A stretch of DNA of 64,000 nt from assembly GCA_031761405.1 (NCBI GenBank), contig JASEVX010000001.1, positions 115,916,609-115,980,608 on the forward strand. Direction: 5' to 3'. Both the position numbers and the translations under genes were made by a program. The notes beneath the pieces are model-generated. The model had not been told where the DNA came from. It did not search any database and saw nothing but the letters and a program-made list of their open reading frames with translations. Source of the DNA: Serripes groenlandicus (Eukaryota; Mollusca; Bivalvia; Cardiida; Cardiidae). Shown in pieces: positions 48,394 through 59,875 of the stretch (position 1 is its first letter; the number at the start of each line of letters is the position of its first letter).

Positions 48394-49378
48394 CTAAAAT
48401 AGAGTAAGGAAAATATGTTGTAACACGTTTTCAATAATAATCATACACGTCGATACAATTGAGAAAGAATATCAGTCTGAGTCCATAACTATTTATATCT
48501 TTATGGCAGCTGATGAATTTTTAATAATACTATATATGTTTGTTCCTGATAGTGTTACATTCCAGTGCCGGGTTGATACTAGTCTCTGAATATCGGTTTG
48601 ATGTATGCCAGCTATTTACAGACGCAATCTGTATAGCCTGTCGTATTCAAACATGCACGTTCAATCAATATACATGAACGATTACGAGCGATGATAACCG
48701 ACAGTCTATGTCAATTCCAAATGCAGGTAAAGCGTATCAAGCTCAAGCCCGACTTATCAATTAGTAAGGAAAATAACAAGTCATGATAATTGACCACATT
48801 CTAATCGAGTTTATAAAGTTTATAACCCCATTTTCTCCGTGTAGACACAACTAACTACTGCGGGCAATATTTGGAAAAATTGCGGCAAAGTGAAAAATTC
48901 CTTATGGTGAGCAGTTACTACTTCTACCTACTACATGTTTAGAATATATTAAGGAATTACAATTTCAGTCATAGAAATGTTCACATTTGTCCTACATGTG
49001 TTCAAAGTCGTTTGCTGCAGATGTGTCGTATGACGGAAAGTGTTGTGATCTTGAAACATAAACAAAGGCCACACGTCATATAAGTGCTTATATTGGCAAC
49101 TATAAACACACCATAATATATATATGAGCCTGCATATAGTGGACAGTGTTTCATCTACGAAAAGTAATTACTCTAATGAGCCTGCAGATGCATAAGCTTT
49201 GCTGACCTTTATGCATCATCTAACAAGAAACGAGAGGTTTAATCCCACTAGTTTTAATTTTTGCAAATTCCACCTACGCTCATGTGTATTGTGCCCATAA
49301 TGTTGACTACAGAGATTAGCCATAATCTAAACCGTTTTAGCAGTTACTTGTCCGAAAAGAACGAAAAGAATACATGGG

Positions 49379-49635
49379 CCGTCCCGTGAGTAAACCAGCA
49401 TTATGGCCTCTTCGTAATGTATTGACACTGATCAGCCTGCGCAATCCGCGAAGGCTAATCCGGGTCGACACATTCCGTCTCAGGGAAATAGAGGTATAGA
49501 GTAATGATTCCTGAAACAGAACATCCACAGGAGGCGAAAAGTGTCTGTCCAGGTTAGCATGCGCGGCATGCTTAAGCTGATCCGGGTCGATATTTTATTA
49601 CGCGTCCACAATGTTGGTTTTCTCGCGGGACGGCT
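49379..49635. mobile_element. MITE with CCGTCCCG terminal inverted repeats, second copy
   Basis: It begins CCGTCCCGTGAGTAAACCAG and ends GTTGGTTTTCTCGCGGGACG. The asymmetric interior (CTCAGGGAAATAGAGGTATA) is inverted relative to the copy at 10981. It lies in intron 3 of copy 2, a different intron from the first copy, so the two are independent insertions. Confidence 0.82.
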
Positions 49636-49949
49636 CATTTTGTATTGTGACAATTATTGAATTTCGGAATAACATGACTCTGGTGAGGCTTCACGTGCTT
49701 AAATAGTACCAAAGTCATCACTATCTACCTATATGTCGTGTTGGTTTAAATGCGTCTTCTGACCAAAACAAATGGAAGTTTAGCACCGATCATTTTACAA
49801 TAATTGATTGCTAAACCCACATACTCTCAAGTGTATACATAATGCAAACAATGTTGATTATAGAGACTGACACAACTCTATACTAGCGTGTAAATAATTA
49901 GTTATTGTTATCCGAAAGAAACAAAGACCGGAATTTAGGTTTTTCTTAC

Positions 49950-49977
49950 GAGTGTATCGAGACAGGGTCCATGATCA
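49950..49977 (-). pseudogene. Duplicated 3' fragment of copy 2 exon 3
   Basis: The minus strand reads GATCATGGACCCTGTCTCGA then TACACTC and GTAAGA, i.e. DHGPCLDTL plus a donor, repeating the end of exon 3 (50199-50285). The neighbouring GTTATCCGAAAGA phrase is also repeated (49907 and 50137), so a block of about 250 bp was duplicated in part. Confidence 0.8.
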
Positions 49978-50502
49978 TATTGGATGCGTAGCGACATTAG
50001 GTTTACATTACTGTAACTTTGAATAATACTATAACTAGAGAGGTCATAAGCCGACGTTAGTATATTAGTGTGATTAGCAAACTGTCGATTTGGGAGACAT
50101 GTTTAGGTCAAATAGCGAGTTTATCGTCAGTTCTGTTATCCGAAAGAGAAAATAACGGGACACATACGTTATATTGTCATAATTTTAGAATAACTTACGA
50201 GTGTATCGAAACAGGGTCCATGATCACCAGGGTAACACATGCTTCTGACGTAGGCGCCATTTCTTTTGTCGTGGAAGAATTTCATCTGTTGATAAAAACA
50301 ATCACATATGCAAACATTAATTGAAGACATATTCTCTGTAATCTGATAGAAGGAGTCCTAAGGAAGTTGAAACAGCACTGACAACAATTTACGGTAACCT
50401 TTCAAACACATAACCTGGCCGAGGCACTAACATTTTAATGGCCACAAAACAAGTAAATTCTTCTAAAATTGGTTAAGATTGCGTATTCAGTATTTAGCAT
50501 AA

Positions 50503-50700
50503 GGAAGCTTTCCTGTGCCTCTGCAGAAGATGACTTTTGAAAACATTGTGGCAAATGGAAACATTTCTCATAATGAGCAGTTTCTCGTTTTGCCACAATG
50601 TTTTAACTCAATAATCATTTTAAATTTGAATAAATCTCCATTCTCCCATTGGTTTCAAAGTCGTATGGTGCAGATTTGCTGTACGTGGGAAAATTGCTTA
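50503..50700. repeat. Foldback element, CCCTTTCCCACAT family
   Basis: AGCTTTCCTGTGCCTCTGCA and GATGACTTTTGAAAACATTG at the left pair with AAAGTCGTATGGTGCAGAT and TGTACGTGGGAAAATTGCTT at the right. The centre has CATTTCTCATAATGAGCAG then TTTCTCG. It lies in intron 2 of copy 2. Confidence 0.7.
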
Positions 50701-50932
50701 CCATCCCAAAATATCTTACTACTTTATTCAGTTCTTGCTAAGTTAAAGGTAAATTCAAATACATATGATATAGGATGAAATTATGAAATATATTCTACAT
50801 GCCGTTTAGTTTGGTTTTAAATTAAAGACACAATGTTTACATCTTACGATTAGCACTCAAAACGTTTTTCTATGAAAAAATGTTATATATATAAATTGTG
50901 CTGTGTACCATTATTGAATAAATTAAACATAC

Positions 50933-51156
50933 GTTATTTTGAGGGACCCTGATCGGAACAGCTACGCTGCCTCCATTTGCACTTCGTCTGTTCAAGTAGA
51001 TTGGTGCATTGGCGTTCAAATTGGTGTTTTCTTCGAGTTTCAGCGCTATCTCTCCGCTACTGTGACGTCAGCGAAAGTTAAGTGTTTCTGGTTGACCAAG
51101 AGCTTGACTTCTTCTATATGTGTCACTGTTCAGATTTTCTAGGTAAACTGTTTCTC
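50933..51156 (-). pseudogene. Copy 2 exon 2, with premature TGA
   Basis: The frame opens GETVYLENLNSDTYRR as in copy 1. At 51068-51070 the codon matching copy 1's Leu (TTA) reads TGA, then the homologous frame continues RHSSGEIALKLEENTN. The exon is two codons longer than copy 1's, by an in-frame change just before the stop. Truncation here would remove the whole enzyme. Confidence 0.88.
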
Positions 51157-51857
51157 CTGTTTAAAGAAAATGTGTAAATGGTGGATCTAAATGGAAATGT
51201 ATTTTCAAATGATTTATCTGCAACAGACGATGTTGAAAACATTTGGCAAAATTATGGATATATTTATGAAAGGAAATACTTTTGAGAAGATTTTCACAAT
51301 TTATTCTTTTACCACACTGTTTAATTGAATATATTTAGTACATGTGAGGAACAGGTTATACAAAATTAAATACAATAGGAACTTAGTTAACAGTAATTAG
51401 AAACCCAACTAGTACTCCTGTTATCAGGTGTTAAAGAGTTACTTTAGAATTACCGAGAATTGCACATTTTGTTAAATGATAATTTCACACGTACACAAAC
51501 AAGTATAGGCATCACTCAACTTTCATCTTAATATATTGATATATTTCAACAACAAACCTAAACAGATTATAACTTGTTAAAATGGAAATGTTAAGATAGT
51601 ACAACTTTATCCTAACTCTAGCGGAGTTATTAAAAGATTATACTAAACGTGTAATCTATTAAGATATGCTTATCATAAGCAATAGAAAACTATGTACACT
51701 TGAAGGTAATATATAATACTACGAGTATCTATGTTTTACTTTAGTATAATTTCCAATATAGTTCGACATATTTGATATATAATTATGTTATTTAGTAACG
51801 TATCTCTTTTATCTAATCAACAAAATAAATCTGAAAAATGTATTTTAAATCCCACCG

Positions 51858-52149
51858 AGCCCCGGAATCTCAGTCGGTAGCAACGCAACCTGTCAATCCA
51901 GGGGCTGTGATTTCGAACCCCAATGTCGGCAAATCTTCTTTCCGACGTTAGACAAAGGTCACTCTGACAAACGTCAATCGTATTCAACCAATTGGCTAAT
52001 GGTCTATGTGAAAAGGCAGCCAGTTGCTTGGAAAGAATAGTCTGAAGATAACTGGTTTTAAAAAGTCAGGTAACACATGAGTCGGAGAACTGGGCGCCGT
52101 TAGTCGGATGAAAACTTGTTGAAATCGCCGTTAAACCCCAATCAATCAA
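51858..52149 (+). mobile_element. SINE with tRNA-like head and ATCAATCA tail
   Basis: The head ATCTCAGTCGGTAGCAACGC and GGGGCTGTGATTTCGAACCC is tRNA-like. The body has AGGCAGCCAGTTGCTTGGAA, and the tail is TGTTGAAATCGCCGTTAAAC then CAATCAATCAATC. The related copy is at 54290-54568. It lies in intron 1 of copy 2. Confidence 0.75.
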
Positions 52150-52481
52150 TCTTTAAAATCCCATGTTGCCAAACAGAAACGAAATAATGTGTTAACAAAT
52201 ATAAGCATCAAATGATAAGGTATAACAGTATTGAATTTATAAAACCGAAAAAGAAATATGAATATATATAGTAATAATTGAATCAATACTTTACAAGTAT
52301 GACTTAAGATAAATTTAAGTTTATAAAATGAATAAATACCTGCAACGGAGGCTGCAAGCAGCAAGAGACAGCCAGGTGTCAGCATTTCGTCTGTTCGGTA
52401 TTCCGTATCGTATATCGATGTTCGTTTTGTGATGTTGGTGCAATCTTTGTAGTTTTCCGTAACATGTCTCTCCGGTCTCGG

Positions 52482-52489
52482 GTTATATA
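52482..52489 (-). promoter_or_regulatory. TATA box of copy 2
   Basis: The minus strand reads GGATATATAACCCGAGACC about 100 nt before the ATG, matching copy 1's TATA region in position and flanks. An in-frame ATG upstream of it (52523) is not the translation start, because the TATA box lies inside that extension. Confidence 0.65.
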
Positions 52490-53014
52490 TCCTACCACCA
52501 CAAAAGATGGCGCCAAGAGGCATTTTGGCAAATTAAATTTAAAGAGAAATTAATTAAGTGACCTGTCATGTACACTTGGACCTTACATTTCATTGAACTT
52601 CATCCCTTCCTCCGAAGTAATGTTGATCTCAGTTTGTAATCTAAGGTATCACCTGATGTGGTACTTTTCCTCAACTGATTAAGTCCGAAGAAATCATTTT
52701 AATAGCTTGACAATTAAATTGTTTAAAAACTCGAAACTAATACTAGACAATGAAGCTCGCTCATCGTCGGCGATAAATCCTTGTTACACAATATCAAAAT
52801 GAATCGGCTGAACATGTCTGTACGTGGGAAATGATAATAATGCCTATGCTGATGTGAGTCTACACAAACTACAATAGCTTATGATTTTATGTTCAAATAC
52901 ATTAATTGTTGTGTAAAGCCTTCACATCTTTCTCCATTCAGGTGTATTCTCGTTCATCAATAACGATCCTTGTAGACATTAGAGAACCATTGTTGTCAGG
53001 TTGTATTCGTTTTG
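52490..53014. other. Upstream region of copy 2, nothing recognised
   Basis: AT-rich DNA. Only the first roughly 50 bases (ATGCCTCTTGGCGCCATC on the minus strand) resemble the region upstream of copy 1. Confidence 0.5.
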
Positions 53015-53230
53015 TTTATTTATTTGGGTTTTACGCAGCTTTCATCACTTTGACAGTTATATCACTTAGCAGTATTACTAGTCAATTTATCTCGACACCA
53101 GTATGTTGGTCGTAATGCTTACCCCGAAAATCAATTACTAACACTTGTTGAGTATTTTGTATGACCAAGCCGGGGACTGAACCCGCAACCTACAGCACAC
53201 GAGATGGACGCTATACACCGAGGCGTTTCT
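53015..53230 (-). mobile_element. SINE-like copy with tRNA-like head, minus strand
   Basis: The minus strand has GTGTATAGCGTCCATCTCGT and GTAGGTTGCGGGTTCAGTCC at the head. The body has CGACCAACATACTGGTGTCG, and the tail is AGTGATATAACTGTCAAAG. Confidence 0.6.
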
Positions 53231-53728
53231 GATATTGGAAGCCATTTACAATAAACGCGTTTAAAGTCGTCTAAATTAACATAACGCTGTAAATTGTGTA
53301 GCATCTTTGCCTATATCATAGATCGTTTAAATATTAATAACTTGTACGTTACATTTGTTAAAAACCGCTTTTGTGATGCCTTTACCTTTCTCATTAAAAT
53401 AAGTTCATATTGAATACGTTAATAATTATTTGTAAACGTCATAACCTCGGCTATATTTGAAAGGGATCGGTATATTAAGGAAATCACATAGAGTAAGGCA
53501 TAACTCGGTTTAGATAATTCAGTTATATCATTGATTAGAGTCCAAAGTTTTTCAGTATATCGAAGGCAATAGACCATGGTTTATTTTGTAAATAAAACAA
53601 TGGAATTGTTTGTTAAAATGATTTGAAACATAATTTAAAATTGTCTAGGTTGTATAAAGTAAAGAGTTCAGTGATAGCGATCAGGAAAAATGTCAGACCA
53701 CAATGTATTGAAGTGACCATAGGCATCT

Positions 53729-54014
53729 TAACCCTTTCCAGCATACAACAAAAACTGCTGCAGACGACAAATCTGCAGCAGTCGACTTTGAAAGCATTGA
53801 AGTCAAATATGGAAAATGTCTTTAAACGAAATGATAGTAAGTTATTACAGTTGAAAATGGAAATTGTATCATATGGTTTTAACATCGTATTATAAATATA
53901 TTCCATGGACAATCATATGATCTAGACAGAGTTTTACAAACATTTTTCTACATTGTTTTGAGAAATCGCTTGCTGCAAAGTCGGCAAAAATAGTCGGTAC
54001 GCGGAAAAGTGTTC
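53729..54014. repeat. Foldback element, CCCTTTCCCACAT family, with doubled left arm
   Basis: AACCCTTTCCAGCATACAAC at the left is followed by CTGCTGCAGACGACAAATCT and then CTGCAGCAGTCGACTTTGAA. The right end is TTGCTGCAAAGTCGGC and GTACGCGGAAAAGTGTT. Confidence 0.6.
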
Positions 54015-54289
54015 ATGTCGCCTGAAATGACAAATCTGACCATGAAATTGGTTGAAGAGTTAAATTCACGTGGCATTGTTTTTGAAAAATCTCGTTTCCT
54101 CGGGTGTCTTTCCGAAAATGAAAATAATATAGGAAAGAATCCATAAAAATTGTTTGGGTTCCTAAGACAAGAGCCTCTAGTCCACAAGGGATGGTGTTTT
54201 AATACCTCCGTAGTTAAACTTTTTTTTTTATCTTCCAATCTTTAATCTTACGTCATGAAATTACAATGTAAAATGATTTTCATATTTTG

Positions 54290-54568
54290 CCGTGCTTAGG
54301 TAGCTGAATGCTTGCCTGTCAATCTAGGGGTTGTGAGATCGAACACCAGCTCGGCCAACATTTTTTCCGATAGAGTCATTATAACAAGCGTCATTCGTCT
54401 TCAAGCAATGGGCTAACAGTTTATTTGGAAAATCAGCCAGTTGCTGAAAAGTATGTTGCGTGCAGTACTTGTGTGGGAAAGGCAGGAAACATATGCGTAA
54501 GTGAACTTTCCGCCGTGCTATGAATGAAAACATTGTTGAAAACCGTGTTAAACCCAAATCATTCATAT
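54290..54568 (+). mobile_element. SINE with tRNA-like head, second plus-strand copy
   Basis: TAGGTAGCTGAATGCTTGCC and GGGGTTGTGAGATCGAACAC form the head. The body has AATCAGCCAGTTGCTGAAAA, and the tail is TGTTGAAAACCGTGTTAAAC then CAAATCATTCAT. The order of parts matches 51858-52149. Confidence 0.7.
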
Positions 54569-54632
54569 TTAAGCATCGATACATGAACTAAATCCTACAA
54601 AAGTTTGCGACAAGTGAAGATCAAGATCTGTA

Positions 54633-54822
54633 CTGCGAAACATTGTGAAAAAGGTGAAATCGACCATTATAGGTTTTAAAAATATATATTGACTAGGCTT
54701 GAAAATATTGTGCCAATATGAGAAATTGCTAATTATAAACAATTTCTTCTTTTGTCACAAGGTGTTCATTTTCTTCTGCTGCAGAGGCTTCAGAAAGCAT
54801 CGGTATGTGGGAAAGGGGTTAA
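54633..54822. repeat. Foldback element, CCCTTTCCCACAT family, left end missing
   Basis: CGAAACATTGTGAAAAAGGT at the left, and TTTCTTCTTTTGTCACAAGG, TCTTCTGCTGCAGAGGCTTC and GGTATGTGGGAAAGGGGTTA at the right. Confidence 0.65.
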
Positions 54823-55799
54823 ATTTCTTATTAATGTTACCATCGAACATGTACATGCCCTTAAGCGTTTGTTAATTGACTTAGAAAAGTTTAATTTTTG
54901 TCAAATCACAATACACCGAAGTTCATATTAGAAGTGCGTCAAGAAGGTCATACGTTGTTTTAACCCGTTGCCTCATTTATATTTTAGACTCTTCCACATT
55001 GACAATCAATCTAATATCGCGATTGAATAGAAAATGCAATGAGGAAAGTATCACATATAACCATGTAACAAAACGCCATTATACTCCACAACTTGTATTC
55101 GATCATTTATCAATATAATTGATTCTCGATAGTATCAAGATGTTTAAAACATATTATAAAGTTATTTTCAAACCAGACGACTGCATTTGACATATTATAT
55201 CAAGTAAAGAAAATGACTGACTAAGTTACATTAAGAATGCATTTCACTCCTCGGTGAATATACAGAAAACTGTATTATTTTTAAAAAGATTATTTCTTTA
55301 CCTAATATATTTTTCACAGCCTTCTTATGTATCGAAAACAGTTAGTTAATCGGTGTTTCCCACATACTGTTAAATTGTAAAAGATGACTTTGAAAATATT
55401 TAAAATCTCTAGATATGAAAGTATAAAGTAAGTAAGAAAGAAAGTAAGTCAATCTTGTATTAAAGTGACATGTGTATAAATATAATAAAACATCATACAA
55501 CGTTTGTTGGAAAAACACCCTGCCCCATGGGCCAATATGGCTCTATCTATAATGGTTTTGTCCATATACGTAAGGTCATGTAACATGTGTCAATGTTTGT
55601 TTTTAAATCATTTGAATTGCGAAAAACTTTGTATTTGGGAATAAAAGGCATATTTACCCCTTCACCCTTTACCACTACAAATTTCATATGTATTCAAGGT
55701 TTATACTGTATAATGTACAATACTTACATTTTCAGTTAATGGCAAGTATAAGTTTTGTGTAAAATTACTGTGTGTTCAAACGGGTAAGATGAATTTGGT

Positions 55800-57345
55800 G
55801 CCTAGTGTCTAGTATCTAGTATCGTTTATCATAAACGATACTGGCAACCTGAAACTAGTATCGTTTTTCATTAACGATACTGGCAACCAGACACTAGTGT
55901 TGTTAAGGGAACTAGATATCTAACTTTAATTTCTTCAACATAGTTTCCAGATTCAATTTGTTAGAATCCTGTGTCGTTTAACACTAAACGACATTGGCAA
56001 CCAGACACTAGTATCGTTTAAGGAACTGGATATATAATTAATCAATTTTCAAACTCCAGTGTCGTTTAACACTAAACGACACTGGCAACCAGACATAAGT
56101 ATCGTTTAATGAACTGGTATATAATTAATCAATTTTCAGACTCCAGTGTCGTATAACGACACTGGCAACCAGACACTAGTGGCGTTTAGGGAACTTGATA
56201 TTTAATTTTCAATGTTCAGGCTCCAGTGTTGTTTAACACTAAACGACACTGGCAACCAGACACAAGTATCGTTTAAGGAACTGGATATATAATTCTCAAT
56301 TTTAAGACTCCAGTGTCGTTTAACACTAAACGACACTGGCAACCAGACACTAGTATCGTTTAAGGAACTGGATATATAATTCTCAATTTTAAGACTCCAG
56401 TGTCGTTTAACACTAAACGACACTGGCAACCAAACCTAGTATCGTTTAAGAAACTAGATATATAATTATTCAACTTTCAGACTCCAGTGTTGTTTTACAC
56501 TAAACGAGACTGGCAACCAGACACTAGTATCGTTTAAGGAACTGGATATATAATTTTCAATTTTCAGACACCAGTGTCATTTTACACTAAACGACTCTGG
56601 CAACCAGACATTAGTATCGTTTAAAGAACTGGATATATAATTTTCAATTTTAAGACTTCAGTGTCGTTTAACACTAAACGCCATTGGCAACCAGACACTA
56701 GTGTCGTTTAAGGAACTGGATATATAATTTTCAATTTTAAGACTCCAGTGTCGTTTAACACTAAACGCCATTGGTAACCAGACACTAGTGTCGTTTAAGG
56801 AACTGGATATATAATTCTCAGACTCCAGTGTTGTTTTACACTAAACGAGACTGGCAACCAGACACTAGTATCGTTTAAGGAACTGGATATATAATTTTCA
56901 ATTTTCAGACACCAGTGTCATTTTACACTAAACGACTCTGGCAACCAGACATTAGTATCGTTTAAAGAACTGGATATATAATTTTCAATTTTAAGACTTC
57001 AGTGTCGTTTAACACTAAACGCCATTGGCAACCAGACACTAGTGTCGTTTAAGGAACTGGATATATAATTTTCAATTTTAAGACTCCAGTGTCGTTTAAC
57101 ACTAAACGCCATTGGTAACCAGACACTAGTGTCGTTTAAGGAACTGGATATATAATTCTCAACTTTAAGACTTCAGTGTTGTTTAACACTAAACGACATT
57201 GGCAACCAGACACTAGTATCGTTTAATGAACTGGATATATAATTAATTTACTTTTAGACTCCAGTGTCGTTTAACACTAAACGACACTGGCAACAAGACA
57301 CTAGTATCGTTTAAGGATCTGGATATATAATTTCCATTTCTTCAA
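55800..57345. repeat. Left arm satellite: about 18 units of an 86-88-bp palindromic repeat
   Basis: Each unit holds CAGTGTCGTTTAACACTAAA then CGACACTGGCAACC (a hairpin), followed by AGACACTAGTATCGTTTAAG and GAACTGGATATATAATT. The blocks at about 56480-56821 and 56822-57165 are near copies of each other, a higher-order duplication of four units. Confidence 0.95.
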
Positions 57346-57526
57346 CTAGTATGAACACGGACCGCTAGCTATATGGCTGTGTAAAGTTAGCTCAACATAT
57401 GACATTCGACATTAAAAAATTATGAATGTCGTGCTGGCACGCCATTGGACATTGGACATTCAAAAGTTGAAAAAAAACGAATGTCGTGGTTTCACGACAT
57501 TTGACATTGGGCATTGGGACCTAAGT

Positions 57527-58440
57527 ATTGACCGAGCTATTCCACTCGCCGCCAGCGAGGGTAGACTGCGGGACCTGCCTTATAGCATATGGGGCCCCGG
57601 CTGTCATTTCTCCTACTAGCAGCGGAGTGCTAGCGTAAAACGAGGCTCAGCACTTCGCCGTAAGCGTGGGTAGACTGCGGGACCTGCCGTATAGTGTATG
57701 CTGCCCCGGCTCACATATCCCCTACTAGCCGCGGAGTGCACGCCTGAAGGAAGGCCAGCAGTAGTAAAACGAGGCTCAGCACTTTGCCGTAAGCGTGGGT
57801 AGACTGCGGGACCTGCCGTTTCGCGTATGCGGCCCCGGCTCACATTTCCCCTACTAGCATCGGAGTGCTAGCGTAAAACAAGACTCTGCACTTCGCCATA
57901 AGGTCGGGTAGTCTGCGGGACCTGCCGTAAAGCATATGCGGCCCGGCTCATATTTCCCCTAATACCAATGGAGTGCTCGCCTGAATCAAGGGTCAGCACT
58001 TCGCCGTAAGCGAGGGTAGACTGCTGGACCTGCCGTATAGCATATGCGGCCACGGCTTACATATCACCTATCAGCAATGGGGTGCTAGCGTAAAACAAGG
58101 CTCAGCACATCGCCATAAGCGCGGGTAGACTGCGGGACCTACCGTATAGCGTATATGGCCCCGGCTCACATTTCCCGTATTAGCAACGGAGTGCTCGCGT
58201 AAAACAAGGCTCAGCACTTCGCCGTAAGCGCGCGTAGACTGCGGGACCTGCCTTATAGCGTATGCGGCCCCGGCTCACATTTCCCCTACTAGCCGACGAG
58301 TGCTCGCATAAAACAAGTCTCAGCACTTTGTCGTAAACGCGGATAGACTGCGGGACCTGCTATATAGCGTATGCGGCCCCGGCTCACATTTCCCGTACAT
58401 GCAGCGGAGTGCTCGCGTAAAACAAGGCCTGTAAGCCCGA
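57527..58440. repeat. Core GC-rich satellite, about 8 units of 102-129 bp
   Basis: Units share GTAGACTGCGGGACCTGCCG, GCGGCCCCGGCTCACATTTC and AAGGCTCAGCACTTCGCCGT. They start near 57568, 57670, 57799, 57910, 58015, 58124, 58232 and 58344. Two further units appear at 59887-60016 in the same orientation. The array is bracketed by inverted CATTGGACATTGGACATTC (57440) and AAATGTCAAATGTCCAATG (58522). Confidence 0.92.
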
Positions 58441-58548
58441 GTACTCCTCGTAATACACGCAGCTGACTCGGGTAGAAATACGGCTCAACGCCGTTGTTCC
58501 ACTCCCGTCATTCATTTCTAAATGTCAAATGTCCAATGCCGTCCCAGC

Positions 58549-59875
58549 ATTTATTGATATCAGAAAATCATTTTTTGATGACAAGAAATCCATTTTCTGA
58601 TATCAAATAATCTTTGTTCTGATATCAAAAAATCTATTTTCTGATATCAAAAAAATATTTTTTTTTTTCATGATGGTTCAAAAAACAACATTACAAAGAA
58701 TAGTTAGAATAATTCGTTGTGTTAATGTTTTTGAAAAACTTAAAGATTGCTTTCTTTGAATTATGCTGTTTCTATTTCTTATATATATATTATTACAATA
58801 TGATTGCTAAATGCGAATGAGGCCCAACATTTCGTGGTTCGACATTGACAAATGGGCACAGGTTTCCAGAGTTTTTGGCTATAAAAAGTTTTATCTCTGG
58901 TTGTTCCTGGGCGAGTTGAACCCTCTGCATATAGAAAAAGAGAAGTAGATGTATATTTAATCCATTAGTCATGTTATAGTTATACTGATTTATTGAATTA
59001 TCATTATAATTCACAGTAAGTGCGTGTAGAAAAATGGTGAACGCACACAGGTTTTTGTGCGGGTGTTATATGGCAAGCATGTAATTGCCACATGTATAAC
59101 CATCCAAATACGTTATTAATTAAGAATGTTTTGTACTCTTCATATTTAATCGACTGAGTCGACTGTCCAAATGCTTGTCGCAATTATAGAAAATGTATTT
59201 TCAATATGAAGTGTTATTTGATTCATTTGTCATTAGTCATTTAATGGCAAAAATAAGTCTGTGAATGGAAAGGTACATGAGGAAACACATTTTCTGATAT
59301 CAAATATTCATTTTCTGATATCAGGAATTCGAATTCTTGATATCAGAAAATCATCTGATAAGGAAAAATAGAGCATATTTCTTGATATTTTTTGATATCA
59401 GGAATCCAATTTTTTGATATCAGAAAATCATTTTTTGATATCAGCCACAATTATTTCGAAATTCAATGCTTTCTATTCATATATTCATTTGTGTTCGAAA
59501 AAGTGAAACAATAAATGACATCCAAATAATATTGTGTAATTTAAATTCTATGTATTCTATCAAGCTTATTTTTCTTAATAAAACAATGTGTGATTTAAAT
59601 TCAATTGTTATTTGATATATTGATGTATTCTATCAAACTTATTTTTCTTAATTAAACAATACTAATCGTGTATTCATTTTCTTTTTCATTTCCCCTTTTC
59701 ACTCGTTTTTCATGACAAATGGTAAAATTACGACGACCATAAAAGTGGGCAATATATATCTATCACTGCACTATTAAATGCAGAAAAGGCCGAGTTGACC
59801 CACCCGAGTTGACCCAAGGCCGAGTTGACTCATGGCCGAGTTTGTTACAGGCCGAGTTGACCCGTGACCCACTGG
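58549..59875. repeat. Core centre: TGATATCA blocks, AT-rich spacer and an 18-bp minisatellite
   Basis: Blocks rich in TTTTCTGATATCAAAAAATC occur at 58549-58657 and 59295-59445 around an AT-rich, ORF-poor spacer. At 59788-59870 GGCCGAGTTGACCCA-type units repeat about five times. Confidence 0.85.

Larger units (their letters stand above)
32892..52385 (-). pseudogene. Copy 2: disabled tandem paralogue of the M12B metalloprotease gene
   Basis: Coding exons in transcript order: 52340-52385, 50933-51156, 50199-50285, 48207-48393, 46928-47120, 45191-45272, 43751-43828, 42403-42536, 41447-41590, 39163-39333, 38742-38883, 37866-37976, 36364-36388, 35090-35368, 33904-34020, 32892-33031. They total 2160 nt and phases match copy 1 at every junction. 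Three lesions are visible: an in-frame TGA in exon 2 (51068-51070), an in-frame TAG in exon 11 (38781-38783), and the exon 11 acceptor changed from CAG to CAT. Everything else is preserved, including the TATA box, signal peptide, RHKR processing site, HELGHNLGAPHD, Met-turn and both six-cysteine modules. There are no frameshifts, so loss is recent or confined to this haplotype. If the lesions are sequence errors, this would be a second working secreted protease. Confidence 0.85.

Noticed and set aside
52386..52523. N-terminal extension of copy 2 from an upstream ATG
   Set aside because: The extension contains the TATA box, is absent from copy 1, and would bury the signal peptide.
53613..53912. 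Overlapping 90- and 99-aa frames on opposite strands
   Set aside because: They run across a foldback element and AT-rich DNA, with no splice context, domain or paralogue.
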